Shown piece after piece: positions 21,319 to 35,000 of a stretch of DNA of 64,000 nucleotides (position 1 is its first letter; the number at the start of each line of letters is the position of its first letter). The notes beneath the pieces are model-generated. The model was not told the origin of the DNA and searched no databases. It was given only the letters and a program-made list of their open reading frames with translations. Source of the DNA: Notospermus geniculatus (taxonomy: Eukaryota > Nemertea > Pilidiophora > Heteronemertea > Lineidae); the NCBI GenBank assembly GCA_002633025.1, contig NMRB01000708.1:140209-204208 (forward strand), written 5' to 3'. Position numbers and translations under genes: made by a program.

Positions 21319-22063
21319 ATGGAGGTATTATTGAGAAGGAGCGAGCACGGCCCTAATCGCTGTGACCACAATTCCACGCCCCCATTGTTTGCCTTTGTTC
21401 CCGCCTATTGTCCGGTACGCAAGCTGAGCTCCTTGAAGGCAATCATGAATTCCGCACAACTCTCAAAGTGCAGCGCCATCTATAATTGATATCGCGTCGA
21501 CCCAATCATATTCTTGCGTTTTTCTCCACGTTGGGAATTAGATAACCGGCTATTTCGACGACAACTCAATTTGATAAACTTTCCGCTGTATTTTAGTGAA
21601 AAAATCGTCGAAAAAGACCAATTTCCAATAAAGATATCTACGTTTTAAGGTGAACATGATAATGATAATGATAGGGAGATTCTTCGCATTTGAAAAGTTT
21701 GAAGAGGATTGCGTTATGATAGTTTAAAAGATGATTAGTTCAGGTAACATGTACGGGTGGTCGTTTCAGTGCGAGATGCTGCGAGGTGCTGTTTTTGACG
21801 CGATGAAAACGATGAATTTTTCATTTCTCGTGCGTTGGCAACGTCCACTGCCATTGTTCCCTTCTATTGTTTGGACTCTGACCATTGTACAAGGGAAGTG
21901 CTGACTGCACACGGAAATTACCGAAGATTAGATCGGCTTTTTCCGACCATCGTGCGGCGTTATTAGCCTATTGTCCCCCTAATCACTTTAGCAAACAGCG
22001 GAACGATGATTGTACTGTTTGATGTGGGGTCCGTGCTCGCTCCTTCTCAATAATACCTCCATG
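21319..22063. mobile_element. 745-bp element with perfect 33-bp inverted ends and ACCTAAG(C) duplication
   Basis: The arms 21319-21351 and 22031-22063 are exact inverted copies beginning CATGGAGGTATTATTGAG. ACCTAAG immediately precedes the left arm (21312-21318) and follows the right arm (22064-22070), extendable to 8 bp with the next C. An 8-bp duplication fits hAT-type transposition. No transposase frame is seen, so it is non-autonomous. Perfect arms suggest a fairly young insertion. Confidence 0.85.
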
Positions 22064-22428
22064 ACCTAAGCCACTGCTGAAAATGAGAAATGACCAGGGT
22101 AGCCTAGATGCACCAATGATGACAAAATTTCACTTTTGAGGGTGGAATGGGTGAAGACGAAAGTGAAAAACATTTGGCATGAAGTATTTTTGAGACGGTC
22201 GGTAAGCGAGGGAGGCTATTTTCACTTTTAGCCCGTCCGTTGGTGATCGACTCATATCTTCCTAGCGTCCTTTATATATCAACGGCGGAACTGAATTCTC
22301 TGACATGTCTTGACGCAATAGTTCTAGTACGGTACTGCTGGTGATTAATAGATGGCAGTAAAGTAGCTCGGAGATTTCAACAGTTGGGTCCACCTTGTGG
22401 CAGGTAGTTTACGGGGAATATTCCAACT

Positions 22429-22582
22429 AAAGCGGGTGATCCACTGTTGCGATTTTGGCTTGAGACGGGGTTGCGTTCCCTTGCGATTACCTTATAAGGA
22501 TTTCCGATTGCCATATAAGGTAACCGCGAGGGAACGCAACCACGTCTACTAGCCAAAATCGCAAAAGTGGATCACCCGCTTT
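22429..22582. mobile_element. 154-bp hairpin MITE (AAGCGGGTGATCCACTG ends), copy 1
   Basis: The left GCGGGTGATCCACTGTTGCG is mirrored on the right, and the middle contains GGTTGCGTTCCCTTGCG and its inverse. A second copy is at 37055-37209. Confidence 0.85.
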
Positions 22583-22589
22583 ACCTGCA

Positions 22590-24430
22590 TACCGTGAATC
22601 ACTTTGTAAACTCCAAAAGGGCAGATAAAATCCAATTTACATGCCATCCTCACAGAGTTCCTAACCCTTACCATTTTTGTTCCACACTGACCAACGCCTA
22701 CTAGGCCTACTCTGTCAACATGTAGGCCGGATTATCTTTATTCTACCCGAAATAGATCCGGTTAGCTCAGTCGGGTGCGTCCCGCCCTTTCAATTATTAT
22801 ATACGCAGGATGCATGTGGGAATCGAAACATACCACGACTCATAATGCCCGCTGTAGACCACGGCTGTTTGAGGCTTTTGAATCCTTCCATCGAAATGGT
22901 TTCATAACCTGTTTAGGTTCTTGACGATGAAGTAATCTGTCTTACGTGTTTCTTTAGGTGTTTACATCGTTATGCGGCAATGAGAACGTTGCATCATTGC
23001 TTGCTCATTTGCATTTCAAACGACAAACTTTGTACACAATGGAAATTCCATAGTTTTCTTTTGTATATCTAAGCGCACTGATATTGGAAATATCAGAAAT
23101 GCGAAATTTGATTTGATGATCGCATGCTTTAGACAAAATATCAGTGCATGCTTTCCTATCTTTCTATTTGCCAAATAACCATTTGTAAGGAAGCTATTGT
23201 GGTCAGAAAAAGTTAAGTACATATTTCACCATGAAAGAATCACCGGAGTAGAAAACGAATGATACAGCATCATGGCTGAATAAGTACCAATCCACAATAT
23301 CAACATACAAACTCGATCACGTTTGTGAATTTTCTGTTTTTTGCGCGCTCATTTTGTACAGGAATTCAAGACCTGCGCCTTGTTCTTATAATATATAAGT
23401 CTCAGAAGGTGACGCGGTATTACTCGAACCGCGGTTAGTAATTGACAACAGGATGATCAATTCACTTTGATGGAGGCCCAAACAGCTGTGAGACGATCCC
23501 TCAAAGTTGGATGAAAAAAACCCGGGGAAAAAAACTTGACCAAATAGATTGATCGTGTAGAGTCGGTCCTATTTTTGAATGACGAATTGACCGTGACAGC
23601 GGGATGGATTGAACGATTAACCCTCCTGAATTAGAGTTTTCTGATTACGAATATTATTAATTTATGAATGGTAGTTATGCAATGAGGAACCCGCCGAACT
23701 AGGCCACGACGTGGCGCTGTCACCGTAAGACCCGGAAGTCCTATTTTCTAACAGTATTTCCATTTACTTCTTGCCCCAAAATAAACCACTCTCTTTGGTT
23801 CAATTTCGAATAAATTACACTGCCCTATTTCATGTTCAAAGTTGTCCATATATCACTGCTCTGTTTCGTCAGAAATGCCACAGGATGCCAATAGGCCTAC
23901 TGACAACGTCTTTGGGGAAAATTTGCACGGAAAATTGTGTAGAAAAATGTACACATGTCAGTACGTCATTTGGGTCTTATATATTAGCTGCGCCATCTGC
24001 AGTCATGCTACTTTGTGAAAGATTTGATGAAAATGACTGACAGTGTAGCCTATGGCGGGGCTCAATCTCTACATAAAAATTTGACCAAAATGATTGATGA
24101 ACAAGTTTGATTGAAAATGATTTTTTGACCGTGAACGGCGGGCATGTATATTTATTGAACGATTAACCCTCCTGAATAAGAATTTTCTGATTGCGAATGT
24201 TATTTTATGAATGGAGGTTATGCAATTGGACAGATTTTGTAATGCCATTTTGTGAAAGATTGGATGAAAATGACTGACAGTGTATGGCGGGGCCCTCTAC
24301 ATGTACATGTACATAAAAATTTGACCAAAATGATTGTTGAAAAAGTTTGATGAAATTGATTGATCGTGTACAGCGGCCATCAGTTATGGCCACTGTACAC
24401 GATCAATCATTTTCATCAAACTTGTTCAGG
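22590..24430. repeat. Non-coding stretch with internally duplicated blocks
   Basis: GAACGATTAACCCTCCTGAAT occurs near 23612 and 24158. The block TGGATGAAAATGACTGACAGTG to AAAATTTGACCAAAATGATTG occurs near 24015 and 24255. Near 24358-24410 there is a small palindrome (GATCGTGTACAGCGGCCAT and its inverse). A relative of the 44703-45075 MITE (GAGGAACCCGCCGAACTA) begins near 23681. No gene is seen. Confidence 0.5.
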
Positions 24431-25299
24431 GCCGATCAGTGTTCCCCGTATTTCTGTGTTTTTCTTATTGTTTCCCTCCTGACGGATTAAGCAAGCGGCA
24501 ACTAACCCAACAATAACCATTCTTAGCCTCGTCTATTGTTGGTGAACACTGAGCTACAGAAACACCCACAGATGTTACACCGGATCCAGGATTGACAGAA
24601 AGGGGGCGTAGCTCGACGGAGGGGTGAGCAACGAAAGTACGAAGCCGACGCATTGGTCAACGCACTGGTTTTTGAAGGTGACGCTGGTGTGCCTCATCAC
24701 ACACTGGGCCGAATTCATCAAAACTAGCATTTACTTTTCTGGGCTCTTTCTTGAAGAGGTATTTACAAAATTTCGCTTTTGCTTCATAGAAAAAGCAACT
24801 CTCTATAAGAATTAGCAGAATCTTTGTCTTGCGAGCATTAGCTTCATCAGATAGAAAATCTTGCTTGGCTTTATAAGAAAAGGTCATTAGGTTAAGCAAT
24901 TGATTATGAATATGTTTGTGAGCAAATTCTTTGGCTTTTGCTTCTCCTTGACAAGCAAAACCTTGGCCTTGGGGCTTTGGCTTGTAAGCTTTTGCTATGT
25001 TTTATAAATTCGGCCCATTGGATGTTGCTCAGCAACACAAAGCATACGCAGAGGCAACTGATATGAAATCGCATTGGGTACAGGCCTACAGTGTTTTTCT
25101 GCGCATTTTTTGAAAACGACGGACAGGCATCGCACAGGACGACGGACCGCGTTCAGTATACCCGTAGCCTTACTAGGAAAAGCCTGGGGAAGACCTCGGT
25201 TGGCGTCAAAAATTTGCGAAATTTGGATACGACTTTTCGTTTAGCATCATTGATTGAATTAAAGTACATGTATATACATTCAATTTCAAGAATATTTAG

Positions 25300-25475
25300 C
25301 AAATTTTGACCCCAACCGGGGTCTTCTTTAGACTGGAACTTTACAATCTGAAACTCTAGAAAAGACTGAGCTAAAACCCAAAGGTACATCTGAAGTATCC
25401 AACCCAAACAGGACGGGTCAGCAATTAAGGAATGAAAAGAGTCCAAGCCCCAAAAATTGGTTGCTCAACCTAACA
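25300..25475. repeat. Dispersed repeat with GACCCCAACCGGGGTC palindrome, copy 3
   Basis: Homologue of 9435-9600 and 5340-5425, in the same orientation as 9435-9600. Confidence 0.7.
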
Positions 25476-25518
25476 GTGAATGTAATTAGTGAATGTAAAA
25501 TTTGCTAAATATTCTGGA

Positions 25519-25880
25519 AATGAGGAACCGGACGAACTAACGTCACAACGTGGCGCTGCGATCGATGTGACCGAAGTTTCTTTTTTCAACGTGATTTCCA
25601 TTAACTTCTGGCGTGAAATAAACCCTGTTTTTTCGGTCGCATTAAAATTTACACCATCTTGTCGCGGATGAAAATTTCTGCAATTTCTTTGCTTTTTTTC
25701 CTGAAGAGGTAGGATGGCGATAACGGCAACGTCTTTGTCTCATTTTTTCCTGTAGAAAAATGTACAGCTGATTTTTTCATGACGCAACGTCAACACATAA
25801 AACGACGTCAATGACGTCGGTTCGGTAACATCGATCGCTGCGCCGACCTGTCGGGATAAACGGCGGGCGGGTTCCGCATT
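25519..25880. mobile_element. About 360-bp MITE (AATGAGGAACCGG ends), copy 1
   Basis: The segment and 44703-45075 are colinear. Shared marks are GAACTAACGTCAC, TTTCTGGCGTGAAA-type sequence, GATGAAAATTTCTGCA, GGCAACGTCTTT, AAAACGACGTCAATGACGTCG and CCGACCTGTCGGGATAAACGG. The ends AATGAGGAACC and GGTTCCGCATT are imperfect inverted repeats. Confidence 0.75.
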
Positions 25881-26187
25881 GACTTTATATACTTTATGAT
25901 ATTGTGTGTCGATTTTTGTGCTCGCCTTCTCTTTGGATCGATTGAATTAAGAAACAAAAACAATTGTGTTTGCAGCTCAAACTTATTCAAAAGAAACTTT
26001 TGAGTACATCTACATCACATACATATCATAATATATCACGCCCTCCTCAGCAGGGCAACTTTCTACACCCGACTATTCCCATGTCGGTCAGAAACAGAAA
26101 AAGACACTTCTCTCAACGTGAGCTGTCACATTTCATGCACAGGATTTAACGGGGAGACACATCAGTCTGCCTCCTCCACGGCACACA

Positions 26188-26502
26188 CATCTTCGATGAT
26201 CGAAGGCCGATCTGCTCCTGCGTTACATCCCACGTCACCCTTCGAGTAATAGACTGGTCCGTGGCGTATCTTGGCACGATGCCAACTTTACCGGGCGACC
26301 AATCAGAATGCACTTTATATCGAGTCGTCGGCAGGGGTCTTCGGTTGCCACTGTTTGTACCACGAGGAAATTTTACAACACCGATTCTGATTGGCCTCTT
26401 CTTCAAGAGGCAGCGGATTCGCCGCGGACTGGTCAATTTCTCGAAGGGTGATGTGCGATGTAACGCAGTGGTGAGCAGATCGGCCTTCGATTATCGAAGA
26501 TG
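26188..26502. mobile_element. 315-bp MITE (CATCTTCGATRATCGAAGG ends), copy 1
   Basis: Arms of about 68 bp are inverted. Flanking CGGCACAC is seen on both sides (26179-26186 and 26503-26510, the left copy with one extra base), fitting an 8-bp hAT-type duplication. Family members are at 30034-30352 and, truncated, near 34870-35034. Confidence 0.82.
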
Positions 26503-26533
26503 CGGCACACTGAATTCAAAGAGTCTCAGTAAA

Positions 26534-26740
26534 ATGCCAAAAAGGTCAGTTTACGCGCATGGCATCAACAGAAGCAACAAGGCAGGCATCTACAGCCTCA
26601 TAAGGTCAGCATATTTGGGAAAGGAACGATGTGTATTAAAGGAAGACAGTCTAAGATTAGCCCAAACCATGAAAAAAACCGTCCGAGTATACCGGCGGTA
26701 TGGATTGCACATCATCCAATTTAGAAGCAGACGTGATTGA
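26534..26740 (+). CDS. Possible small basic protein, unrecognised
   Basis: A 68-codon frame begins MPKRSVYAHG just to the right of the MITE at 26188-26502. It is rich in Lys/Arg and ends QFRSRRD before a stop. I know no family for it and see no splice sites or promoter. It lies in apparently unique sequence. It may be chance, and confidence is low. Confidence 0.15.
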   Translation: MPKRSVYAHGINRSNKAGIYSLIRSAYLGKERCVLKEDSLRLAQTMKKTVRVYRRYGLHIIQFRSRRD

Positions 26741-26759
26741 AGAAAACCTCCGCCAAGAA

Positions 26760-28455
26760 GAAAAGTAAACACAAATACACGTACATGTACAGTCTTGTTC
26801 GTATTAATTTCCCAAAAACTAAACGACCGATTTTGACAGTAACTTGCTAAATCACCTTTATTTTGGCATAACTTGATTCTAGCAAAGGAATTTTGGTGAA
26901 AAATCCAGAAACAAGAAAGTTTTTTTGACCATTTTTTTCGATGACAGATTACGCAATGAAGAAGTGAATCTTGTGCAAAAACATTGATGCCCAGTTGTAG
27001 TCAACAAGATTTCTGACCTGATGCAGGAAACCGCATTTAAATTGGTTTGGTGGTTTATGAGATATTTGAGATAAACGGTGTTGATATTTTAAATACGAAC
27101 AAGACTGTACATGAAAAACAAATAATAAAATTTGCGTCAGATAAGTCATTGAAATTTACATATCACAGAGCATGAGTCAAATATTACTAGTTCACAACTC
27201 AGTCAGTTTTTTGAAGACGACGGTGACGGACAATGGACACTGCTTGACGGCATAAGCGGGGGATCCACTGTCGCCATTTCGTTGCGGTCTACTTGCGATT
27301 GGCTTGCGGTGATCCAACTCCACCGCAGGCGTGCTTCCGGCAATCAGCGGTACGCCGGAGATGCATCGCCGGAAAGCTTGCATTGGGGTTGCGGCAACTA
27401 CCACCGCAAGGGATCGCAAGTCGGGAACCTCATCCACCGATGCGATTTACGCATGCTCCATACCTCCAGCTGAGATGCTGCCAAAAACATAGCGGTCTTC
27501 AGGTCACGTGACTTCAAAACTGCCAACCATTTTCAATAAGGATGTCGTCAACCTGAGGTGCGCACGCGCAAGGCATTTCTAGCGAGGATTTTGCCCGTGT
27601 GCGCCAAGCATAAAGCATGGCGCACACGTGCGACCAAAATGGGGGCGACTACCTATGCGACTGTTAAGTCGCATGCCATAATTACCTTTGAGGTTGATCA
27701 GAGATGTCATCCGCGACATCACTGATCTTCCAAGGAAGCATTTGTCGCAAACGAGTCAACAAAAACTAAAAAAAAAAACTAAAAATATGTTCAGTCGCTG
27801 CTGTGGTCGCAAGGCCGGTCGCCTAGAAGATCGCTCGAAAAATCGCCAGTGTGCACCATGCTTAAGTCTCACGCCCAATGGGATTCGAACTCCGGGCCCT
27901 CTGAGCGCTAGTCGGAGACCCGAACCACTACACCACCGTTACATATCGCCCGGGGCCAACATCCGGTGGACTATAACACCATAATGCGACATCGCTCCAA
28001 TGTTCTGCTTAACAAGCAACGGCAGGTCAGGTAGCACTTAAAATTTGTTAATGACATTGAATAAGTGTCCTTTAGAATTTCACACTGAGTCATCAATCCG
28101 CAGCTTCAATGCTAGACCGAACACTGTCCTGATTAAAAATACTAGGACAGGCGTAAGCAAATGCATAAAACCATCATGGCGCCCGCTGGTCTTTATTTAG
28201 CTCGGCGTCGGTCTATTGCTCTTGGAGCTGTAGAATGACGTCACTAGCCGGGGATCCGCCGTTGGTCATTTGCTTTCACCGGTCTTCGAATGCAAGCTGC
28301 CCAGAAGACCGGGTACCAGTCTACTTCAATGCTAATCAAGAAAATGAATACATCATATTTCGAAAAAATCCCCCCGTTTCCAGTATTGTTTTCAACCATA
28401 TCACTGTCTATTAAAAACACGTGATCTCATCAGATGAACACGCCATATGTTAGAG
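26760..28455. other. Non-coding, with a tRNA-like SINE head at 27868-27942 (-)
   Basis: A degenerate relative of the GCGGGTGATCCACTG MITE occurs near 27258. On the minus strand at 27868-27942 there is an A box (TGGTGTAGTGGTT) and a B box (GAGTTCGAATCC) at tRNA-like spacing, but without a convincing anticodon stem. It is best read as a tRNA-derived SINE head or tRNA pseudogene. Confidence 0.4.
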
Positions 28456-28458
28456 TCT

Positions 28459-28794
28459 ATAGGCCTACACCGATTTCAGATCTCGCACGATCGCAGCGCC
28501 CCTAGTAGTATTTTGAACGACCACTTCCGTTTTCAACCTCACTATCAGGAGAAAGGCAAATATTTCCTAGATCGAGGTTGAAAAATATGTGTTGGTTCCC
28601 GATACCGCCGCCAGGGACCATCTCCTGGCGGCGGCATTGGGAACTAATGCGCGCACTTCAACCTCGATGCAGGAAATTTTTGCCCGTACTCCTCCTGGTA
28701 GTGAGGTTGAAAACGGACGTAGCTGTCCTGTCCAAAATACATGTACTACTAAAGGCGCTGCGATCGTGCGAGATCTGAAATCGGTGGGCCTATT
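28459..28794. mobile_element. 336-bp long hairpin just beyond the zinc transporter stop codon
   Basis: Nearly the whole segment is one inverted repeat. CCGATTTCAGATCTCGCACG at the left mirrors the right end, and the centre CCGCCGCCAGGGACCATCT faces CCTGGCGGCGG. The right end is about 90 bp from the last codon of the transporter (28886, minus strand), so it probably lies in its 3' UTR or immediate downstream DNA. It is probably a MITE by origin. Confidence 0.8.
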
Positions 28795-28885
28795 CACACT
28801 ATGGCCAAAATCATATCGCTATGACGGCATTGCAGTTCGCCATATTGCACACAGTGATTAGCAGACAGAGTGAAGAGTTTGGGAA

Positions 28886-29031
28886 TCAGTCAGTCGGGTC
28901 CTTACAATCCGCGCATTCTTCCATAGTGTCACAGTATTCCTCCACTTGTAGAGTCACGTCGTGTATGTTAAAACGATGCCGAACCATCCTAGAAGCCTGT
29001 TTGAGAATATCCTGTGAGTTGTATTTCTTAT
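28886..29031 (-). CDS. SLC30A: ZnT exon 7 (C-terminus, stop)
   Basis: The acceptor TTTTTCAG precedes the exon. It reads [20 protein letters not shown] then VTLQVEEY and a Cys-containing tail ending DPTD before the stop. This is the end of the ZnT cytosolic domain, where paired cysteines are common. It enters in phase 1 and matches exon 6 through a shared Asp codon. Confidence 0.93.
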
Positions 29032-32000
29032 CTGAAAAACATTTACATTTACATTTGGCTGGTGTCAATCTCGTACCCAGATCTACCTCATCCGAGGATA
29101 TCTCTGGAAAGGGCTATGACTGGTCCAGAATTTCTGGATAACTGCTGGCAACGTGTCAAAATGTTTCTTTCACACACAATATTTCATTCTTCGATGACTG
29201 AAAAATATCGTACATGTATATGCCTAAAAAGCCATATAATACCCCCAAAACACGAAGTTGTTTGAGTATTAGGGCAATTTCAAACGAATAGTTAGTTGGG
29301 AACATCATGCCGCGGGTGCCAGCTCGGTGTGATTCGCCTCAAAATTAGTATATCGCGTATATCAGTATTCCTGAAATCTTCAGCCCTTTCCATTGGTGTT
29401 GTAGGAACGTAAACCCACTGGGGACAAGTTTGGGCTGGTGTTTGTAAACAGAAAATTCCAGCCAATCAAAATGCACGAACATTTCTTTGTTGACATTCTG
29501 GAGAAGTTTGTTTACATTTTTTTCCGAAAATTTGCCCCCTTTCAAATTCTATTTCTAAAATCATTTTTTCCCGTTAACAATAACACTAACGCTAACGCTA
29601 TTTCTGACGTACATTTGCAATGTAAAAAATAACGTTAGCGTTAGTGTTACCGTTAACGGAGCGATTTCTTAACCTCTCGTATGTAACAGGGGGGCCTAAA
29701 CGGCCCAATAGTGTGGTTTGAGGAACGGACCCTTCATATTGATCTGTGGCCGCTTGGAAACGAACAATCAATGTAGGACCGTGGGACTGGGAAAAAAACA
29801 AATTGACTTTTGTCCTTACCAATTGCCAAATGAACCGACAGTGCTGCCTTGTCTATCGTCAATGACCACATTCTTAGATTATGTACCTCCTTCACGCCAT
29901 TGATTTCAAAGAAGGAATTTTTCACTTCCTGGAAGTCAAGACCTCGAGGTGTGCCTGAAAAGAGAAGAGTTGTTTGAAGCACTTTTTTTGTCTGATGAAC
30001 TGGTGGCCACTTGTTCATAACGTCTTGAATATGCATCTTCGATAATCGAAGGCTGATCTGCTAACCACTGCGTTACATCGCACATCTACCCTTCGAGAAA
30101 TAGACCGGTCCACGGCGTATCTTGGCACGATGCCAACTTCACCGGTCGACCAATCAGATTGCATTTTATATCGGGTCTTCGGCAGGGGCTTCGGTTACCA
30201 CTATTCATACTACGTGGAAATTTTACAACACTGGTTCTGATTGGCCTCCTCTTCTCGAGGCAGCGGATCCGTCGCAGACAGGTCAATTTCTCGAAGGGTG
30301 ATATGGGATATAACGGAGTAGTGAGCAGATCGCCCTTCGATTATCGAAGATGTGAATATGCAGCTATTATTACAACGTGCAACTAACATCGTCAATAATC
30401 AATACGGTCAGTCAGTGGTAAACTCAAATCAGCGCCGTCTGACACGAGCGCCACCTGCATAATAAATCTGGATACCGGGCAGTTTCTAGTCTCGCGTTTC
30501 ATTACCATTACAGAGTCTGGCCTCAAACTTGATTTTTACTGTTCGATGGTAGTCTCGCGCAACTGCGAATTTCGGGTCAGACTCACTCACTCAACTCCTA
30601 CGCCTGCTCTCTCCTGAGCTACCTACTAAGAAGGCTAGATGGCATGGTATGGTTAGCTTTAAAATGGTCACCGTGCATGATCACACCAATAAAACACCGA
30701 ACACGTCGAAATGTCTGATAAAAACACTTCATCCCTACCTGGTCACTACTGGCTGTAGCTGGTTGCTATCAGTCTCAGTCATTTTTGTGTTTGGTCGCCA
30801 TGTTTACATCATGTGACCAAGAAAATGACCAATCAGCATTAACATGTATTTGGACGAATGAATTTGCGGATGGTTCTATGAGTGTAGCTGTGCGTTCGTT
30901 AGCCAATCAGCGAGCGTAGCAGGTAGTAAGCCTCCAAACAGTAATTTCGCAGTTTGATCCCAGACGCTTGTTCGATCCCCAGATTCGAAACAGCGACTGG
31001 GTGACCGAGACTAGGCAGTTTCAGGGTGTCATGCATACATGTATCTCGCTTCAGGTAAAAGTGCGCTTCTGTATGCAAAATTGGCACCGAAGACTAAAAA
31101 TACATAGTTTTTTTCGTGGATTATCAATATACCGGTAACAATTTAACTGCCATCTAATTAATTTGCTTTGTCTGTGTCGGTGTTACAAGAAATAAACAAG
31201 GATCACGCTGTTGCGATGAGTGTAAGGTAATGTGTGTGGGTTAATGAAATGAAATGAATGCCGTTATCAAGTGGGCTATTTGAAATGCAAATCCCTACTT
31301 AGAAGACGGGAAATATAATGCACCCTACACTAAATGTGAAGTTTGATTGGAATGTCTGGAGATGAAGTAGTTTTACCTCTAATTTGGTTCTTTTATATGA
31401 CTGCTGAGGCTCATTAATTACTAATGGAAAGAATTAATTCACTTGCCAAATTTCAACCTGGTCTCCGAGGAATTGTCCTGAATTTCTTTGCAGAAGAAGA
31501 ATGGTTTAAAGTCCTAATAGAGCATGTTAAAGCGAACTGGTCGTGCCAGTCAAAAGAGTCTGAATAGACAATCAAACGCCGCCATCTTGAATCTATTACT
31601 TTACTCAAATCGGGAATTTATTGCCCACTGAGAGCACATTTGCACAACTAGTGACTTTTCTGCCATCAAATGGCATTTAGAATACGGTCAACCGCAAATC
31701 TAGGCTACCTAGGGATGCAATCCGCTAAAATACGAAATTTGTAATTTTGAAATTGTGAATTTCGTGGCCCACGAAATTATTCTTAGTGTCAATTCCCTTT
31801 AAAGAAGCTGGTGCTCAATTTCCCAACATATCTCATCGGAAAGACAATAAAACTGCATCGCTCGAAAATGAGTGCACTGCGAGAGCTTTCACACTTGAAC
31901 TATTAGAAAATGCACGGCGGGAGAGTCTTTAAAAGTGTCATTGTACCAGTTTTAGAGTACCTCCATTGAATATTACTCAATCTACTCAGTTATAACGAAA

Positions 32001-35000
32001 GTACATTAAACATTCACAGATCAGCGAACCGCCTTTTTCACTATGTGACTGAGGTAACACGACTGTTTGAAGCTAGTGCTTCGTGTACACGTCTATCTCG
32101 TAAGTATTGATCGCCCATATGGTAAACGTTGTGGTTAGTTTGCGGTTTGCGGTCAAAAACTGCAAGCACTTGGCTAGAAGTACACAAACAAGTATTCTCC
32201 CCGTAGATTGAACCTTGATTAGGTAAGAAGTGACGCTGATAAGTTACAGAATCATTTTCTTGATTCAAGGAGAATAAACGATGATTTTGACTTTAAACCT
32301 GTTTTCAATAGAAATTCATTCCTCTTTTGGCATTGTTCACCCTTTATAATTTGTGTGAATGGGAGGTACGTTGTATGGTATTCCATTGTATGCCTACTCG
32401 AAACGCGGGCCGTTAAATAGAAATGCTGGCAAAGAGATTCTTCATGAAGCAATCGGCATTAGCTTAGTGAGAGATCCCTGTACAAAGTTACAGAATGATT
32501 TTTTAAAGNCACGTTGCGCCGTTCGTAGCAACGTCAGATGGCGTATCAAATTGACCCAGTTCGTATGATTACCATGAAATGCATTACTTGGAACGGTCGT
32601 GTTGTTTATTTAGATTTTGTTTGTTTGTGTCCAGTCTTTCTTTGTCTTATGAGTAATTTGTTGGTGGCATGCCCCTCTAGAAATTCTTTTGATACAGTAA
32701 GTATTCAATTTGAGACGTTAGCATGTCCCAAAAGTCCAAAATAACATAATGTAAACATCAATGTTTACAAACATTGAATGTAAACAATGAAGTCGTGATA
32801 TCTTTAAGGCTGAGTTTACATCGAGGCACACGTGACATGAACAGGCAGGCGAACAAAGGTTTCATGGGGATGAATCCTTTGTGAAGCCATTGTTCGTCTT
32901 CGTGTTCGTGTCGCGTGTGCCTCGATGTAAACTCAGCCTTATGTACTCTTGTTATGATGGTACCAATCATCTCCTGAAATACATTACATCATGAAATCAA
33001 GTCCAATTTCGTGTTTCGTACTTCGTAATTCGTCAGATTTGCAAACCTCACTAATTTCGAACTTGCGAACCGAGGGAATGAAAAAAGTGGCGGCCATTAT
33101 GTACTGTGGGTAAACATCGTGATATGCACCTTTGGTGACGTCCAGGGAGACATATGAATGCACGTGATGTAAATGAACAAATCATGTTCACGGAATTTTA
33201 CCTGTGATACGAGATACACCACTTACCTTCCATCAGAACGTGGAGAGTATCTCTCAATATGTTGATTGTTGTAATCAGCACCAAAACGGAGAATAAAAAT
33301 GTACAGATCGGATCTGCTATCTTCCACTCAGGCTGTAAGGAAAAGGAGACATCATATATTACCAACGTCGAGCTCAAAAAAGGAGGGTTTAAAGCTCAAC
33401 AGTATCATAAAGGAATCAAACATAAAGGTCCAACTTACAAATTTAGCATTTTATGAATGTGGACAGTATCCCGTTAAACCTCAACAGATTTGCACTCTGA
33501 CTCTTCCATATGATAGGAGAGACCCTTCTGCACGTTTACTGCAAATTTTGTTGAATTCCGACTAGTTGATCTTATGATACAAAAGGACTGAATTAATGAG
33601 AACCCCACGAACGATGTGAGCGCAGGTCATCTGTGTACATTTGAATAGGCTAACGTACATTTGCACGTGGAACACTAATTGTGCTGAAAATAGCTCTGTT
33701 ATCCTCAGAAATGGAATTCAAAGCATCAAGTTGACAGGTTCATGTACCCCTGCACCACAAAAATGTTGAAGCTCCTGCCTACGTAAAGCCAAAATTTAGG
33801 CAGTGAGAGACATCTGGTGGCAACACATGAAGTGTATCCCTCAGTAAATTCATCGTTCGCAGTTAAACCTTTACGGTTTATTCCTTTATGACAGAATGCA
33901 TTAGGCGACTCTTTCTCCCTCCCCACCTTGAAAACACTGGTCTCCTGTCCAACCTATATACCAGTGGTAACAGCGAGGCTGGACTGATACCATGTCGAAA
34001 CAAAAATGGCCGCCATTACCTACCTCACATGAGAAGTTCAACGAGCTGTTATAGCGTGACTAACCCTTCATCAGGTACGGTAACATGCTTCAACTCATTC
34101 TTTTATGTGTAGCAACACTCCCAATACCTATTTGGTCACTTAAATCATTCAAATAGATACATTTGAACAGTCTTATCGAGCATGCATTACGACGTTGCGT
34201 AGAGGTCAAAGGTTACGTCGGCCGTCGCGAGGTCCAAAACCTGGCTAACGCATACTGTTGGGCTTAAAGGGCTACCATTATTCAAAGAAGCTACATAACA
34301 GCAAAAATTCATAAAACGACTTCATATTAACCATTTAACTAGAAGCCTGGCGACCTCGATAGCTTCGCTTGGGTGTCGTCGATGATGCACTCTGAACCAC
34401 AGGGTTATGACTTTTATTAATTCATCGTCATTGACTCTGACGTATCATGGCCGCCATACTGCAGAGACTACTTATTTTCAGTGGTCATGTGATCTCATCT
34501 GGTCATGTGACAAAAAAGATGGCCGGAAAACGCCAAGATGTCGTTATAAAGTAGATCACCAATAACACCGAAAACCTGCTATAAACACCGGTTCAACGCC
34601 TGTTTAATGATGGAATAAATATAATTCATCAGCTATGTACACGATGTATGTTGAATTACAAGCAAAATTGTCGTTGTTTCAAGGGACTATTCAACATGCG
34701 GATGCAACTTGGATGTTAGTCGGTCAAGCTTCTGGCGCAGTGCGGTAGAATTCACCGCTGTATCGCTGCGCAAGATGGCGCCCATAATACAGTCGAGATA
34801 TGTACGGAGGCCCGTCGGAAATTGCCGACGTACATACGAAGATGGCGTCGATTAATTCCCTCGCGGCACAAATAGCGGGTAGCCGAAGACCCGATATAAA
34901 GTGCAATATGATTGGTCGACCGGTAAAGTTGGCCTCGTGCCAAGATACGCCGCGGACCGGTCTATTACTCGAAGTGATGCGCGATGCACATGTAACACAG

